64,000 bases of DNA from Leptospira sp. B5-022 (GTDB lineage Bacteria; Spirochaetota; Leptospiria; Leptospirales; Leptospiraceae): assembly GCF_000347035.1 (NCBI RefSeq), contig NZ_ANIJ01000015.1, positions 412,907 through 476,906 on the forward strand. Reading direction: 5' to 3'. Position numbers and translations under genes: made by a program. Below, one piece after another: positions 49,434 through 59,590 of this stretch. The notes below the pieces were generated by a model. It had not been told where the DNA came from. It did no database searches and worked only from the letters and a program-made list of their open reading frames with translations. Positions within the stretch are counted from its first letter, which is position 1. Each line of letters opens with the position of its first letter.

Positions 49434-51049
49434 TTGTATCCCTTATAGAGAATCTTCAGATCTTTGATGGGAGTTTTTTCCCTAAACTCCTCTCCTCTGG
49501 TCAAAATGGAAACGGTCCAGAGTCCTCCCGCGGGTAGATCACCCTGCCAAACCACATCCCTTCCTAAGTATAGGGACAGTTTTTTGTTTTTTATATCCGT
49601 TTTGAATGAGAATGGACGACCAATATCCTTGTCCACATCCAGATATTGATAAGTACTGAGTGTTTTTCCATCGGAAGGAAATTGAAAGACGGAAACTTTC
49701 TCTTTTCCAGCGACAACTCCAAGAGAAAGTCCGTTCAAGTGGAACGTCACAGCCACAGAGCCGTCTCCATGATCTACTGGAAGTAAGAAGTAACCTTCAA
49801 TCTCCAATTCTTCCGGAATGAACGGAAGGGAATACACACCATTCCAACCATTGGGCAAGTTTTTCTTCTTTGCGAATTCTAGACCATTCGGCCCAAAAGG
49901 AGAAAATCCAAATTCGCCGGATGGTTTCCAGAATTCTAACTCGGACAATAAATTGTACCCGAAATAGGGAAGCGCTAATTCCACCAGACGGTCCGGTTTT
50001 ACATCCAAGATCCCTTCGTAATATACATAAGCCCCGTCCGCACTTTCTTTTAGGAGCTCCAACTGGTATGCTCCAGGAGTTAGACTACTACGATAAAATG
50101 GTGTTTCTCCCTGCTTGTAGCCGTCCAGGGAAACGGAAAGCCCGCTAGGAACCGTGACTACTTTAGCTGATCCTAATGTACGATCTTCTTCCCATTCTTG
50201 AAAAAGGAAACTTTTTTTGCCCGCTCTAACTTGAATGGTCTTAGTGATCGGCTTTTTCCCCTTTAGGACTACTTGAATGTCCTGGATTCCCTCTTGGATA
50301 GGGACCTCAGTCAATGGAGTATTTCCTAACGACTTGCCCTTCCAAAGTATCTCCGTATCTCCGGAAGAAGCTCTCACGGTTAAGGTTCCCTTAACGGAAG
50401 AATTTACGATTTCTTTAACTCTTGTTAAGTCCGGTTTTCTATCCCAAACCGGAACGGTAGTTTGTTTGGATTCTAACGAAATTACTCTATCGGACGATTT
50501 CCAGAAGATCGCCTGGGTCCAAGCTCCAACTTCCTCCGTTGAAACAGGACGTTTGAATGAAAGTTCAAAATCCCCATAGGAACTTGTGTCCACGGAATCT
50601 TTTAATTCGAATTTGAAAGTCCAACCTGTTTCGGATTCACTTATCGAACCTAAAACCAAAACGTCCACATCCTTGGATCTCAACTCTTTTGCTAACCCAG
50701 TCTTATCTTTCCAAACATCCGAAGAAATTTTAGCGTTCGAAAATTTGATATCCTTCCAGATCAAACTTATCTCTTGTTCGAAATAAGAGGCTAATTTTTT
50801 ATCCACTGATTTAGGATATTCGATAGGAGAGAAAGCCAAGATCGGGATCTCATGTCCCGTTTTACGAACCCTATGATCCGTATCGGATTCCCGAAAAATG
50901 AACACGCTCTCTGAATCGCCTATCGCCTTGTAATATGGTTCTTGTATCAGCTTAGAAGGTTCGTTCAGCTTCTGTACCGAGGAGCAAGTAAGCCCAAGGC
51001 TCGTAATAAGAGAGAATATAATAAGATTACGAAATGAATTGTTCCCCAT
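49430..51049 (-). CDS. PEGA-domain lipoprotein
   Basis: 539 residues. Lipobox LGLTC (Cys22). About residues 220-340 carry two PEGA-like segments: EILWKGKSLGNTPLTEVPIQEGIQDIQVVLKGK, then VTVPSGLSVSLDGYKQGETPFYRSSLTPGAYQLELL. The last third (about 360-535) looks like a jelly-roll or laminin-G-like domain (GSVAVTFHLNGLSLGVVAGKEKVSVFQF). The N-terminal 190 residues are unassigned (EIPILAFSPIEYPKSV). It is coupled to the TPR lipoprotein. A shared envelope role is likely; the function is unknown. Confidence 0.72.
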   Translation of the reverse strand: MGNNSFRNLIIFSLITSLGLTCSSVQKLNEPSKLIQEPYYKAIGDSESVFIFRESDTDHRVRKTGHEIPILAFSPIEYPKSVDKKLASYFEQEISLIWKDIKFSNAKISSDVWKDKTGLAKELRSKDVDVLVLGSISESETGWTFKFELKDSVDTSSYGDFELSFKRPVSTEEVGAWTQAIFWKSSDRVISLESKQTTVPVWDRKPDLTRVKEIVNSSVKGTLTVRASSGDTEILWKGKSLGNTPLTEVPIQEGIQDIQVVLKGKKPITKTIQVRAGKKSFLFQEWEEDRTLGSAKVVTVPSGLSVSLDGYKQGETPFYRSSLTPGAYQLELLKESADGAYVYYEGILDVKPDRLVELALPYFGYNLLSELEFWKPSGEFGFSPFGPNGLEFAKKKNLPNGWNGVYSLPFIPEELEIEGYFLLPVDHGDGSVAVTFHLNGLSLGVVAGKEKVSVFQFPSDGKTLSTYQYLDVDKDIGRPFSFKTDIKNKKLSLYLGRDVVWQGDLPAGGLWTVSILTRGEEFREKTPIKDLKILYKGYK

Positions 51050-51279
51050 CCCGTAAAAAAATTTCTCAGGGACTGATTTAGCAAATCTTTTCCTAGTTCC
51101 GGAAAAAATGAGGGCATTTTTAGAAAGAATTTTCCGACCTTGGTTGGCCCGCAGGTGAATTACAAAATTACGACATCTTTATAAAGTATCCGCGTAATTC
51201 CGAAAGATCCCGGATCTTGAAACTCGTTATCAGGTTTCTATCGACGACCTTTGTTTTTGGAGGGATTTATAGGAAGAGA

Positions 51280-51301
51280 AACCCCGCTGAATAGCGGGGT
51301 T
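51280..51301 (-). terminator. Hairpin terminator behind the FecR lipoprotein gene
   Basis: AACCCCGCT at 51280-51288 pairs perfectly with AGCGGGGTT at 51293-51301 around a 4-nt loop. On the minus strand the stem is followed by a pyrimidine stretch (TTTCTCTTCC). It lies 41 bp past the stop of the gene at 51343 and before the PEGA gene start. Confidence 0.7.
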
Positions 51302-51342
51302 CGGTAGAATTTTTGAAAAGCGGAAAAGAAGAAGAAACTAAA

Positions 51343-52272
51343 TTAGAAAGTTTCTTTTGCGTTGAGTTTCAACTTTTCCTTCTGAACGTCTTGTTGTACG
51401 TATTTTGTTTCGTTTAATTGCTGAGCGGTTCTGGCTACTTCGTCCGCATTGGCTCTGGTAGCTTCACGTTTTTGCAACTGGGTACGAACTTCTTCCACAG
51501 TGGAAGCCTGGCTTAATATACGAAGTTCTTCACTGGACGCTTTCAACTCATCCACCAGGTTATTGTATTCGAGAACGTCGTTTTTCTTGAGAACGATTAA
51601 TCCTTTCAGTTCTTTAACGGACTCAGGTCTCAAAGAAAGGATCAATTTTTCGGTCAACTTTTGGTTCTTTTTCAGGGTAATCTCCCTGTTTCTCTCCAGG
51701 ATGACTTCCGATTCTTCTCCAACCTTAGATACTGCGACCGAACCTTCTAAAACCGCGAATTTAACATCACAATGTTCTTCTGCGCAGTTCACTTTTTTGC
51801 CTGTTGGATTTTCAACAGAAGTTAAGAAGGTAGTTCCACGAACTCCCGCGAGAGCGGTAGGAGTCACTACGCTGAAATCGGAGGTCTTGTTCTCTTTACG
51901 AACTAGGGTTACGATCCTTCCGTAGTTCAGATTGACCTTAACGTTAGTTCCTTCGTCTCCCACTAGAGCTGCGATAGAAACTTCACTCTCTTTGGAAACC
52001 TTGATGATACCGCTTTCGGCAACCATGATCTCTACGGATCCGTTCTTACCGGTTAGAATCGTATCAGCAGCAGTTACTGTCTGACCGAATTCGGCTTTTT
52101 TTTCACCTTCGGCGGACTGGACTTTTACATCTCCATTCAACCAAACGATCTTAGCAGCAGAAGACACCGCTTCCGATTTTACTTGGCCACTGCTTGTTTT
52201 AGGACTACAAGCGATCAGATAACCGATTGCTAGTAGAGTCATTAGAATTAGGGTGTTTTTACTTTTTAACAT
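51343..52272 (-). CDS. FecR-domain lipoprotein (LipL45-like)
   Basis: 309 residues. Lipobox YLIAC (Cys22). A FecR domain spans about 40-200: AKIVWLNGDVKVQS, TVTAADTILTGKNGSVEIMV, VNLNYGRIVTLVRKENKTSDFSVVTPTALAGVRGTTFL. The C-terminal third is a charged helical/coiled-coil region. Two cysteines (NCAEEHC) sit in a loop. The overall plan, a lipid-anchored FecR domain with a helical tail, resembles leptospiral LipL45-type proteins; I am not certain of the orthology. It has its own terminator. Confidence 0.72.
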   Translation of the reverse strand: MLKSKNTLILMTLLAIGYLIACSPKTSSGQVKSEAVSSAAKIVWLNGDVKVQSAEGEKKAEFGQTVTAADTILTGKNGSVEIMVAESGIIKVSKESEVSIAALVGDEGTNVKVNLNYGRIVTLVRKENKTSDFSVVTPTALAGVRGTTFLTSVENPTGKKVNCAEEHCDVKFAVLEGSVAVSKVGEESEVILERNREITLKKNQKLTEKLILSLRPESVKELKGLIVLKKNDVLEYNNLVDELKASSEELRILSQASTVEEVRTQLQKREATRANADEVARTAQQLNETKYVQQDVQKEKLKLNAKETF

Positions 52273-52439
52273 ATATTCTCCCCCGCTTTTTAAGCTTAAG
52301 AATCCTCTAGATATAACAAACTAACAAGGACTTTTTACCAATACTTCTGTTTAAACCATTTTACAAAAAGCAAAAGATTTACCTTGGAAAAAAATTTCCA
52401 AAGAATGCCCCTTTGGCAGTTTAGGTTTGAAAGCCTGAA

Positions 52440-52461
52440 AAATAACCCTTAAGGGTTATTT
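52440..52461 (-). terminator. Rho-independent terminator behind the HD-like gene
   Basis: A perfect 22-bp palindrome, AAATAACCCTT / AAGGGTTATTT. On the minus strand it is followed by more Ts (TTTTTC in all). It begins 16 bp after the stop of the gene at 52477. Confidence 0.7.
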
Positions 52462-52476
52462 ATTTACGAACGAATT

Positions 52477-53790
52477 CTATTTTTTCTCAGCTTTTTTAGG
52501 CTCTATTTCGGGTAAAGAATCCAGTTCTTCTTCCAGTTTGCATTTCGGATAATGATCCGCGTTCAGACTGGAACCCACCCAACCGAAAGCCTCTTGAGAT
52601 GAGATAACGTGAATATCCCAACCTTGCACTATATTCGGGCAATCCCAGACTTTATTCTTACATAACACTTGGCTTGCCTTAGGTTTTGGGTATGCCCAAG
52701 CGGCCGGTGGATGAAGACATTGCATCTCCACTTCCGCCAACTTACGCATACGCTTTACGTTTTCTTCAAATTGTTTGAATAAATTTACCAAAGGATTGGC
52801 AAGCACTTCATTGAAGTAACCCCTGGAAGTGTTATATGCCAAGAAGTAGACCAATTCTTCCATTACATATTCTTTATCATGAGTAAAGGAACTAACAGTA
52901 TGGATATACCGAGCGATCTTTAAGGAATCCGTGAGAAGTTCTCGTAGTACATCTTCCGATTTATCGGGTAGCCCTGCGTCTTCATCGTCGTCAGGAGTAG
53001 AATCACTTTCCCCATCATCGACCATCAACTCGGAAAAAAACGTTTCATCCGGATTTTCCCGATCCGATTTTTTAGGACCTGCTGCGACTACTTCCACATT
53101 ATCCTGTAATCCGAGTGGAACGTGGTTCGAAGCGGCAGAACATACGAATTCAGGGAGGTCCAACTTTTGCATGAAGTTAGCGCATTGTTTAGCGATCCTA
53201 GTTTTTTCGGTATCATCCGGAAAAGGCCGATTCCAATGATCCCCGGATACTCTAGCGATATCCATAAAGATCCCACCAAGAAAAGAATACCTACGTAACA
53301 TTTTATATTTGAGGGCATCCGGAATGAGAACGATCCCCAAAGCAAGTAAACCTAGTTCGCAGATATGTTTGAAAAAAGGAGGATTTGATTCGTATACCTT
53401 AAAAAGTGCAAGTAAATGTTTCTTATTATTGATCCCGTTACGAATAATTCCCTTATAGTTGAATTTATTCTCTTCGTACATGAACTTTAAGAATTTCTTA
53501 TCCGTTTGCTTGAGTTGCTGGACAATCTTTTCAGCCAACTTGTCCTGTATCTGACCGGTTAATTCTTTGGTTAATTTTATTTTAAATTCGGGATTGTACT
53601 GACCCTTAATTTCTTTCAGTCTGGTAAGAGCAGATTCTTTTACCTGAACTTCTTCTTTTACAAGAATGTTACCGCTATTGTCTTCGATCGCATTTAGGAA
53701 CCGTAACATATTTCCGGCATCGTAAATACGTACGAAATTTAAAACCTCTTCGATCGAGTTGTATTCTACCGATTTAGGATTTACTTTCAT
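52477..53790 (-). CDS. Protein with degenerate HD-like domain, function unknown
   Basis: 437 residues. About 155-235 shows the helix pattern of an HD domain with altered ligands: [48 protein letters not shown], then [27 protein letters not shown]. The HD pair reads MD, so the His is lost. After an acidic linker ([19 protein letters not shown]) there is a helical segment and a Cys-containing C-terminus ([16 protein letters not shown]). It overlaps rsgA by 17 nt and is probably co-transcribed. The HD assignment is by eye and uncertain. Confidence 0.5.
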   Translation of the reverse strand: MKVNPKSVEYNSIEEVLNFVRIYDAGNMLRFLNAIEDNSGNILVKEEVQVKESALTRLKEIKGQYNPEFKIKLTKELTGQIQDKLAEKIVQQLKQTDKKFLKFMYEENKFNYKGIIRNGINNKKHLLALFKVYESNPPFFKHICELGLLALGIVLIPDALKYKMLRRYSFLGGIFMDIARVSGDHWNRPFPDDTEKTRIAKQCANFMQKLDLPEFVCSAASNHVPLGLQDNVEVVAAGPKKSDRENPDETFFSELMVDDGESDSTPDDDEDAGLPDKSEDVLRELLTDSLKIARYIHTVSSFTHDKEYVMEELVYFLAYNTSRGYFNEVLANPLVNLFKQFEENVKRMRKLAEVEMQCLHPPAAWAYPKPKASQVLCKNKVWDCPNIVQGWDIHVISSQEAFGWVGSSLNADHYPKCKLEEELDSLPEIEPKKAEKK

Positions 53791-54742
53791 TCTTTAGGTG
53801 ATCTCTACGTGTGATTCTAAACGGGTTTTCCAAGCTTGCAAGCATAGATTCCAGGCTCTTTTTTCTTTCCGTACTTATATCGGTCGCTTCTCCGATAGAA
53901 AACAACATTTTGCATCCCGGGCCCGCGTCACAACAATCGGAAATGTCACATTCTTCTTTATACTTTCTCAATTCCGGGTAACTTTCTAGGATTTCACCTT
54001 TCGACAAATGTAAGATCCCCCATTCTTTGATGCCTGGAGAATCGATTAAAACGATATTATCTTCCAGGACTAAAAAGTTCGAGTTTGTCGTCGTATGTTT
54101 ACCCTTCTTAGTGGAAAAACTGACCTGCGAGGTTTTTTGCAATTCCCTATCCGATAAGACGTTTACTAAGCTAGATTTTCCGACTCCGGAATTTCCGACT
54201 AAGTAGGTGGTTTTGGAAGAAAACTTGGAGTACAGTTCTTCTAGACCCTGGCCGGTCTGACAAGAAACCATAATTACCTCATAACCTAGATCTTTATAAA
54301 CGGAAGAACGTTTAATGGCCGTTTCTCGATCCACTAGGTCCAATTTTGTGAATACAATTAGGGGAGGTACCTGGGAGAGATACGCGGCCGCCAAACAACG
54401 ATCTAAAAATCCGTCTTTGGTTTCCGGATCTTTTAAAGAGGCAAGAACCGCGATTTGATCCACGTTTGCACAGAGAACTTGTGCATCCCCCTCTTTACTC
54501 TTACGCAAAAGTTCGTTTTTGCGGGCTAATCTCTCTTCGATGGCCCATTCTCCGCCTGATTCCATCGCGTAAACCCTGTCGCCTACTACAAAGGGATGTC
54601 TTTCTTTTGAGGAGATATTTCTGAGTCTCCCTCGAAGTACAGCTCTTACCCTTCCTCTTTCCGGAGAATATAAATCATAGAAGGCTCCGAAGACCCTCGC
54701 TATCGTAAAAAACTCCTTTACTGGATTCGTGGAAGTAGACAT
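53774..54742 (-). CDS. rsgA: Ribosome small subunit-dependent GTPase A
   Basis: 322 residues from the ATG at 54742; a GTG at 54766 would add 8. It is a circularly permuted GTPase: an OB-like N-terminus, G4 VFTKLDLVD (about 132-140), then G1 [14 protein letters not shown] (about 182-195), and G3 [12 protein letters not shown]-terminal zinc cluster ([13 protein letters not shown]) is present. It acts in late maturation of the 30S subunit. It is divergent from the histidine kinase with only 27 bp between the start codons. Confidence 0.95.
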   Translation of the reverse strand: MSTSTNPVKEFFTIARVFGAFYDLYSPERGRVRAVLRGRLRNISSKERHPFVVGDRVYAMESGGEWAIEERLARKNELLRKSKEGDAQVLCANVDQIAVLASLKDPETKDGFLDRCLAAAYLSQVPPLIVFTKLDLVDRETAIKRSSVYKDLGYEVIMVSCQTGQGLEELYSKFSSKTTYLVGNSGVGKSSLVNVLSDRELQKTSQVSFSTKKGKHTTTNSNFLVLEDNIVLIDSPGIKEWGILHLSKGEILESYPELRKYKEECDISDCCDAGPGCKMLFSIGEATDISTERKKSLESMLASLENPFRITRRDHLKNESKS

Positions 54743-54769
54743 TCTTAAGCCTAATTTTACAGGCACGCG

Positions 54770-56584
54770 ATGAAAATCATACGCAAATTCGGACCAATAT
54801 TCGGTCTTGTTTTAGCCGCATTCCTTCTGCAATCGGCGCTAATATTCGGTTTGGATTTCAGATCCTTGGATCCTGATCGTACTATCGTGCTTCTCATCAG
54901 TTTGCCTTTTACCACTTTGGCTGCCGTTTTCGTTTGGATTTGGTTCAATGAATTCGGACCTTCATGGAACTTATCATCTGCTCTTTCCAAACTGACAGAC
55001 CAAGAATATGTAAAATACCTTTCTTCGTTAGATAAATTCAAAAGTGATCTGATTGCAACCAACATCACGGAAAGTGTATGCGGTAAAATCCTAAAATTTC
55101 TCCCAAGTATCATCAGCACAAGTCGGGCGAAAATTTATTTATGGAGAGAGGATCTTGGAAAATTTTCCCCGTATCCAAGGGATTCCGGAGAAGATCATTT
55201 TTACATTTTCGATCCCTTCCTATTATGGATCACTGAACACGATAAAATTTTTTATTCGGAAGAATTTATCGATAACGTAAAACTACAACCAATCAAGGAA
55301 CATGCACTTTCTTTCACAGCAAAAACAAAGGCCGATCTTCTTGTTCCTTTTATCTTAAACAAAAGCCTTTTAGGCATGTTGGTTTTAGGTCCTAAAAACG
55401 ATGGAAGAAAGTACACCGCTTCCGAGCTGGAAAAACTGAATGAAATGCGTTCCGTTTCGGTAATGTCGCTTTCCAATTCCATTTTTTACGAAAGACTAAT
55501 AGAATTAACGGAAACCCTCGAAGAAAAAGTAAGACATAGAACGCAAGAACTGGAGAACGCCCAATCTCAACTGATCATGTCCGAAAAGATGGCTTCTCTA
55601 GGAACTATGGTTGCAGGGATCGCACACGAGATCAATACTCCGGCAGGGGTTATTAACGGTTCCGCGGATAATTTAGAATCGAATATGAATTATATCGTAA
55701 AGAACGTATTCGAAATAGTCAGATTCGCAAGAAATAAGAAGTTAAGAAAATCGTTCGAAGTCGCCCTTCTTCATATCTTAAGAGACCGGAAAAAAAGTCA
55801 GGCAATGGAATCCAAAGACAAATTCCGGATCAAAAGAGAATTGAAAGAAGAAATGATCGAAATGGGGGTAGAAGTTTCCCTAGCGGGGGAAGTTGCTTCT
55901 TTCATCATCGAAAACGATATCATGGAGGTGAGAAAGTACATCTTGGAAATTCTGGCCCAAGGAGCCAAACCCGGATATGAAATGCTTAAACACGCATCCA
56001 ATACGAGCCGCAATATTAAGAATATTAAATATTCTATAAAAAATATAGTTAGGATCGTAAAAGCGTTAAAATATTATTCTCACCTGGACCAAAGCAAATC
56101 TTTCACAAGCGCCGACCTGATAGAAGGTATCGAAAATACTTTGGTGATCATGAACAACCAACTTAAGTACGGTGTGGAAGTGAAAAAGAACTTCTCCACT
56201 ATTCCGAAAGTTGTATGTAATCCGGATGAATTGAACCAAGTCTGGACCAATCTTATACAAAATGCAAACCAAGCAATCCGGGGACAAGGCACGATCGAAT
56301 TATCTGCGTATTCTTCAGGCGACACAGTAACGATAGAAGTGCAAGACGACGGCCCTGGGATTGATCCTTCCATCAAAGACAGGATCTGGGATCCATTCTT
56401 CACTACAAAAGATCAGGGAGAAGGTTCCGGACTCGGTTTAGGCATAGTAAAAGGGATCGTGGAAAAACACAAAGGAAAGATCACTGTGGAATCCATGCCT
56501 GGAAAAACGGTCTTCAAAGTAGAATTGCCGCTTAGACCTCCCCAACCGAATGCGGAAACAAATTTAGAAAAACCCGCAGTATGA
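54770..56584 (+). CDS. Sensor histidine kinase with two TM helices and GAF-like domain
   Basis: 604 residues. Two TM helices (about 8-28 and 41-60), then a GAF-like region (about 75-240), then a coiled coil ([23 protein letters not shown]). The phosphoacceptor motif is [24 protein letters not shown], with His at about 288. About 140 residues separate it from the next recognisable box, far more than usual. This insert is helical ([24 protein letters not shown]). The ATPase has [16 protein letters not shown] and [12 protein letters not shown]. No response regulator is encoded next to it. Its stop overlaps the ATL gene by 4 nt. Confidence 0.88.
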   Translation: MKIIRKFGPIFGLVLAAFLLQSALIFGLDFRSLDPDRTIVLLISLPFTTLAAVFVWIWFNEFGPSWNLSSALSKLTDQEYVKYLSSLDKFKSDLIATNITESVCGKILKFLPSIISTSRAKIYLWREDLGKFSPYPRDSGEDHFYIFDPFLLWITEHDKIFYSEEFIDNVKLQPIKEHALSFTAKTKADLLVPFILNKSLLGMLVLGPKNDGRKYTASELEKLNEMRSVSVMSLSNSIFYERLIELTETLEEKVRHRTQELENAQSQLIMSEKMASLGTMVAGIAHEINTPAGVINGSADNLESNMNYIVKNVFEIVRFARNKKLRKSFEVALLHILRDRKKSQAMESKDKFRIKRELKEEMIEMGVEVSLAGEVASFIIENDIMEVRKYILEILAQGAKPGYEMLKHASNTSRNIKNIKYSIKNIVRIVKALKYYSHLDQSKSFTSADLIEGIENTLVIMNNQLKYGVEVKKNFSTIPKVVCNPDELNQVWTNLIQNANQAIRGQGTIELSAYSSGDTVTIEVQDDGPGIDPSIKDRIWDPFFTTKDQGEGSGLGLGIVKGIVEKHKGKITVESMPGKTVFKVELPLRPPQPNAETNLEKPAV

Positions 56585-56934
56585 GTGCAAAACCTAAAAA
56601 GAAAAAAATAGAACTAAAAGCGGAGAATTTTTACGAACTAGTTTATAAAATCGTAAAGAAAGTCCCGAAAGGAAAAGTCACCAGCTACGGCAGGATCGCT
56701 ATTCTGATCGGCAAACCTAGAGCGGCCAGAGCAGTTGGTTACGCCTTAAACGCTTTGAAAAAGGGTCAAGAACAGAAAGTTCCTTGGCAAAGAGTCATCA
56801 ATAGTATGGGGAAAATTTCCCATAGAGGTGATACACCTAGAGCCATCCTTCAAAAAAAACTTTTAGAATCCGAAGGTATCAAATTTTCTAGAGAAGAGGT
56901 CGTGGATTGGAAACGATTCGGCTGGCCTGAATAA
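56581..56934 (+). CDS. Alkyltransferase-like protein (ATL, MGMT family)
   Basis: 117 residues. The fold matches the DNA-binding half of O6-alkylguanine-DNA alkyltransferase ([29 protein letters not shown]), but the active-site PCHRV is replaced by PWQRV. Trp for Cys is the signature of ATL proteins, which bind O6-alkylguanine and signal to nucleotide-excision repair without transferring the alkyl group. Its start (ATGA) overlaps the kinase stop, so the two are translationally coupled. Confidence 0.85.
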   Translation: MSAKPKKKKIELKAENFYELVYKIVKKVPKGKVTSYGRIAILIGKPRAARAVGYALNALKKGQEQKVPWQRVINSMGKISHRGDTPRAILQKKLLESEGIKFSREEVVDWKRFGWPE

Positions 56935-56952
56935 TTTATCGTAAGGTCTCAA

Positions 56953-57756
56953 ATGCAAAAGCCGGTAGTATTAACGATCGCAGGTTCAGACTCCGGAGGT
57001 GGAGCAGGGATCCAAGCCGACCTAAAAACGTTCAACTCTACCGGATCTTTCGGAACATCCGTAATCACATGTTTGACCGCGCAAAATCCGGACGGCGTCG
57101 CGGGCATTTTAGAAGTAGATCCCGACTTTTTAGAAAAACAACTCTTAGCTGTACTTTCTTATTTCCCTGTAAAAGCGATCAAAACCGGAATGTTATTTTC
57201 AGAAAGCCTAATCCGGAGAATTTCTAAAATTTTAAACGAATACAGAGCCAAAGGACAAAACTTCGAGTTAGTTTTAGATCCCGTGATGGTGGCAACAAGC
57301 GGTGCGAAACTTTTGCAAGACGGAGCAATTCAATCTTTGATTTCCGAATTGGTTCCAATGGCGAGTGTCGTCACTCCAAACTTGGACGAGGCGAAAATTT
57401 TAGGCTCCGCAGAAATTATCAAAACCGGATCCATGGAGTCGGAAGCGGTTTCTCTTTCTAAAAGATTAAAGGTGCCTATTTTATTAAAAGGTGGTCATAT
57501 CAAAAATTCCAAAGAGGCTTTAGACGTATTAGGAATTCCGAATGGAGAAACCTTTAAGTATGCGAAACCTTTTATTGAGGATTTTAATCCTCATGGAACC
57601 GGATGCACATATTCTTCCGCGATCGCTTCCTATCTTGCACAAGGATTCCCTCTTTCCGAGTCTGTAGCAAAAGCAAGGGAATTTCTACATGCGGCTATTT
57701 TGCAGTCCTTCCCTGCAGGAAAGACTAAGACATTAAATCATAATCCGAAACTTTAG
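56953..57756 (+). CDS. thiD: Hydroxymethylpyrimidine/phosphomethylpyrimidine kinase
   Basis: 267 residues. Two-step kinase of thiamine synthesis, HMP to HMP-PP. Ribokinase-like signatures: [20 protein letters not shown] (about 7-26), [26 protein letters not shown] and the anion-hole motif [18 protein letters not shown]. Length is ordinary. It follows the ATL gene by 18 bp and overlaps the convergent DUF885 gene by 4 nt at the stop. Confidence 0.95.
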   Translation: MQKPVVLTIAGSDSGGGAGIQADLKTFNSTGSFGTSVITCLTAQNPDGVAGILEVDPDFLEKQLLAVLSYFPVKAIKTGMLFSESLIRRISKILNEYRAKGQNFELVLDPVMVATSGAKLLQDGAIQSLISELVPMASVVTPNLDEAKILGSAEIIKTGSMESEAVSLSKRLKVPILLKGGHIKNSKEALDVLGIPNGETFKYAKPFIEDFNPHGTGCTYSSAIASYLAQGFPLSESVAKAREFLHAAILQSFPAGKTKTLNHNPKL

Positions 57757-59573
57757 TTTTTAGGAACGAGTCCCAATTCTTCCTTCGAAGCATTTTCTAA
57801 AATTTCTAGAGGAAGAGAACCTTTTCCTAAAACGAAGCCGTGATATTCTTTGATATCGAAAGCTTCTCCTTTGACCGATTTCCAATCCTCTCTCATTTTT
57901 AAGAAGGAGATCATTCCGATCTTGTAAGAGCAGGCTTGTCCTGGATAAACGATATATCTTTCGATCTCGGCGGAAACTTCTTTAGGAGCCATGCCGGTAT
58001 TGTCCGACATATAACGGATCGCATCTTCTCTGCTCCAACGTTTGTAATGGATCCCCGTATCCACAACCAAACGAACTGCTCTGAACAATTCAGCTTGTAG
58101 CCTTCCAAGATCTATAAAAGGGTCGGAGTAAAAATTATAATCTTTCGCGAGTCTTTCTGCATACAATGCCCAACCTTCTACAAACGCGGTAAAATGTGTT
58201 GTTCTTAATTTTCGCGGCGCAGAAGTCAATTCTTGGGACCAAGCGATCTGCAAATGATGTCCCGGGATTGTTTCATGATATGTTAATGTATTCATTCCGA
58301 ACTTAGGAATTTCTTTCAGGTCGCGGAGATTTGCGTAGAATACACCGGGGCGTTTTCCATCCAGACTGGGTTCTTCATAATAAGCCCCAGGCGCTCCTGC
58401 TTCTTTAAATTCCGGAATTCTTTCTACCTGTACTTTTGCCTTCGGCCAAGACGGAAAGATAGGTTTGGATCTTTCAATGGATTCCTTTAGGATATCTTTG
58501 TATACCTCTATAACCTTTTCCTTTCCTTCCGGAGTGTTTGGAAATTGGAACTCAGGTTTTTCTCTCAGTTGTTTCATGGTAGCTTGAAGATTGGAAACTT
58601 TGATTCCGGAAGTCTCCAAAATAGATCTCATTTCGGTTTGTATTCTTGCTACTTCCGAGAGTCCTATAGAGTGAACTTCCTCCGGAGAAAGATTTGTAGT
58701 AGTATGATATTTTAATGTATGTTCGTAATATTTTTCACCGTTCGGAAGTTTCCATACTCCGGCTTTACTATCGGCAGATTTGAGTTGTTGTTCTAGAAAA
58801 TTTTGAAGTTTAGAATAAGCGGGATAAACGGAACTTTCTAAGATTTTTTTTACTTCCGCCAAAGAAGAAGTTTTTCGTTCTGATACGATCTCATCATTCT
58901 TCTCTAATTTTTTGCGAAGGCTAACATACAGAATATTTTCTTCAGGATTTTTTACCCTGAAATTTTTCAATTCATCCAAGACTCTTCTTAAAATGAAATC
59001 GGGTGGGATTACTCCGTTGGATTGCCTGACCTCCAAACCTCGGATCACTTGTTCTAACTTTTCGGAAATTCCTTGTAGCCTCGCAATATATGAATCTACA
59101 TCTTCATAATCTTCTATCATATGAGAAGTTGCCAAGAAGGAAGGAATATGATTTTGGACTCCAAAAAGCTGATTTACCGGATAAGAATTATAAATGTATC
59201 TTTCATAATCCGCCGCAAGTTCCAGATCCCACTGCAAAGCCTTATAATAGATCTTGTCTTCTCCGCTTAGTCCGGAAGGGTCATAAGTCCTCAAAGTCTC
59301 CAGATCCCTTTTTGCTTTATCCGCCCTTTCCATTTCCTTTTCAGGAGAAGAGTCGGACCACCTATAATTATGAGAAGTGATCCCCCAGGAATCCAAAATT
59401 CTGAGAGAAGTTAGGGTTTCCGGATCATCCAGAACATTCTCCCAAAAAATCTTTTCATAATATAAGCCTAATGTGATCGGCCGGAAATTAATCGTATGCC
59501 AAACTAATATTCCGATAGAAAGTAAAATTACGCCAATCGTCGATATAGAGATAATGAAGATCTTCTTCAGCAT
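57753..59573 (-). CDS. DUF885-family putative metallopeptidase
   Basis: 606 residues with an N-terminal hydrophobic segment (KIFIISISTIGVILLSIGILVW), so it is exported or membrane-anchored. The family motif HETIPGHHLQIAWSQEL (about 426-442) carries the HExxxxH-type zinc ligands. It is followed by AFVEGWALYAERLAKDY with a conserved Glu. Other DUF885 features are GAYYEEPS and PGQACSYKIG near the end. It is probably a periplasmic carboxypeptidase- or dipeptidase-like enzyme; substrate unknown. It is last in a run with the genes at 59591 and 60142. Confidence 0.82.
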   Translation of the reverse strand: MLKKIFIISISTIGVILLSIGILVWHTINFRPITLGLYYEKIFWENVLDDPETLTSLRILDSWGITSHNYRWSDSSPEKEMERADKAKRDLETLRTYDPSGLSGEDKIYYKALQWDLELAADYERYIYNSYPVNQLFGVQNHIPSFLATSHMIEDYEDVDSYIARLQGISEKLEQVIRGLEVRQSNGVIPPDFILRRVLDELKNFRVKNPEENILYVSLRKKLEKNDEIVSERKTSSLAEVKKILESSVYPAYSKLQNFLEQQLKSADSKAGVWKLPNGEKYYEHTLKYHTTTNLSPEEVHSIGLSEVARIQTEMRSILETSGIKVSNLQATMKQLREKPEFQFPNTPEGKEKVIEVYKDILKESIERSKPIFPSWPKAKVQVERIPEFKEAGAPGAYYEEPSLDGKRPGVFYANLRDLKEIPKFGMNTLTYHETIPGHHLQIAWSQELTSAPRKLRTTHFTAFVEGWALYAERLAKDYNFYSDPFIDLGRLQAELFRAVRLVVDTGIHYKRWSREDAIRYMSDNTGMAPKEVSAEIERYIVYPGQACSYKIGMISFLKMREDWKSVKGEAFDIKEYHGFVLGKGSLPLEILENASKEELGLVPKN

Positions 59574-59590
59574 GGATAATGCTCCGATGT

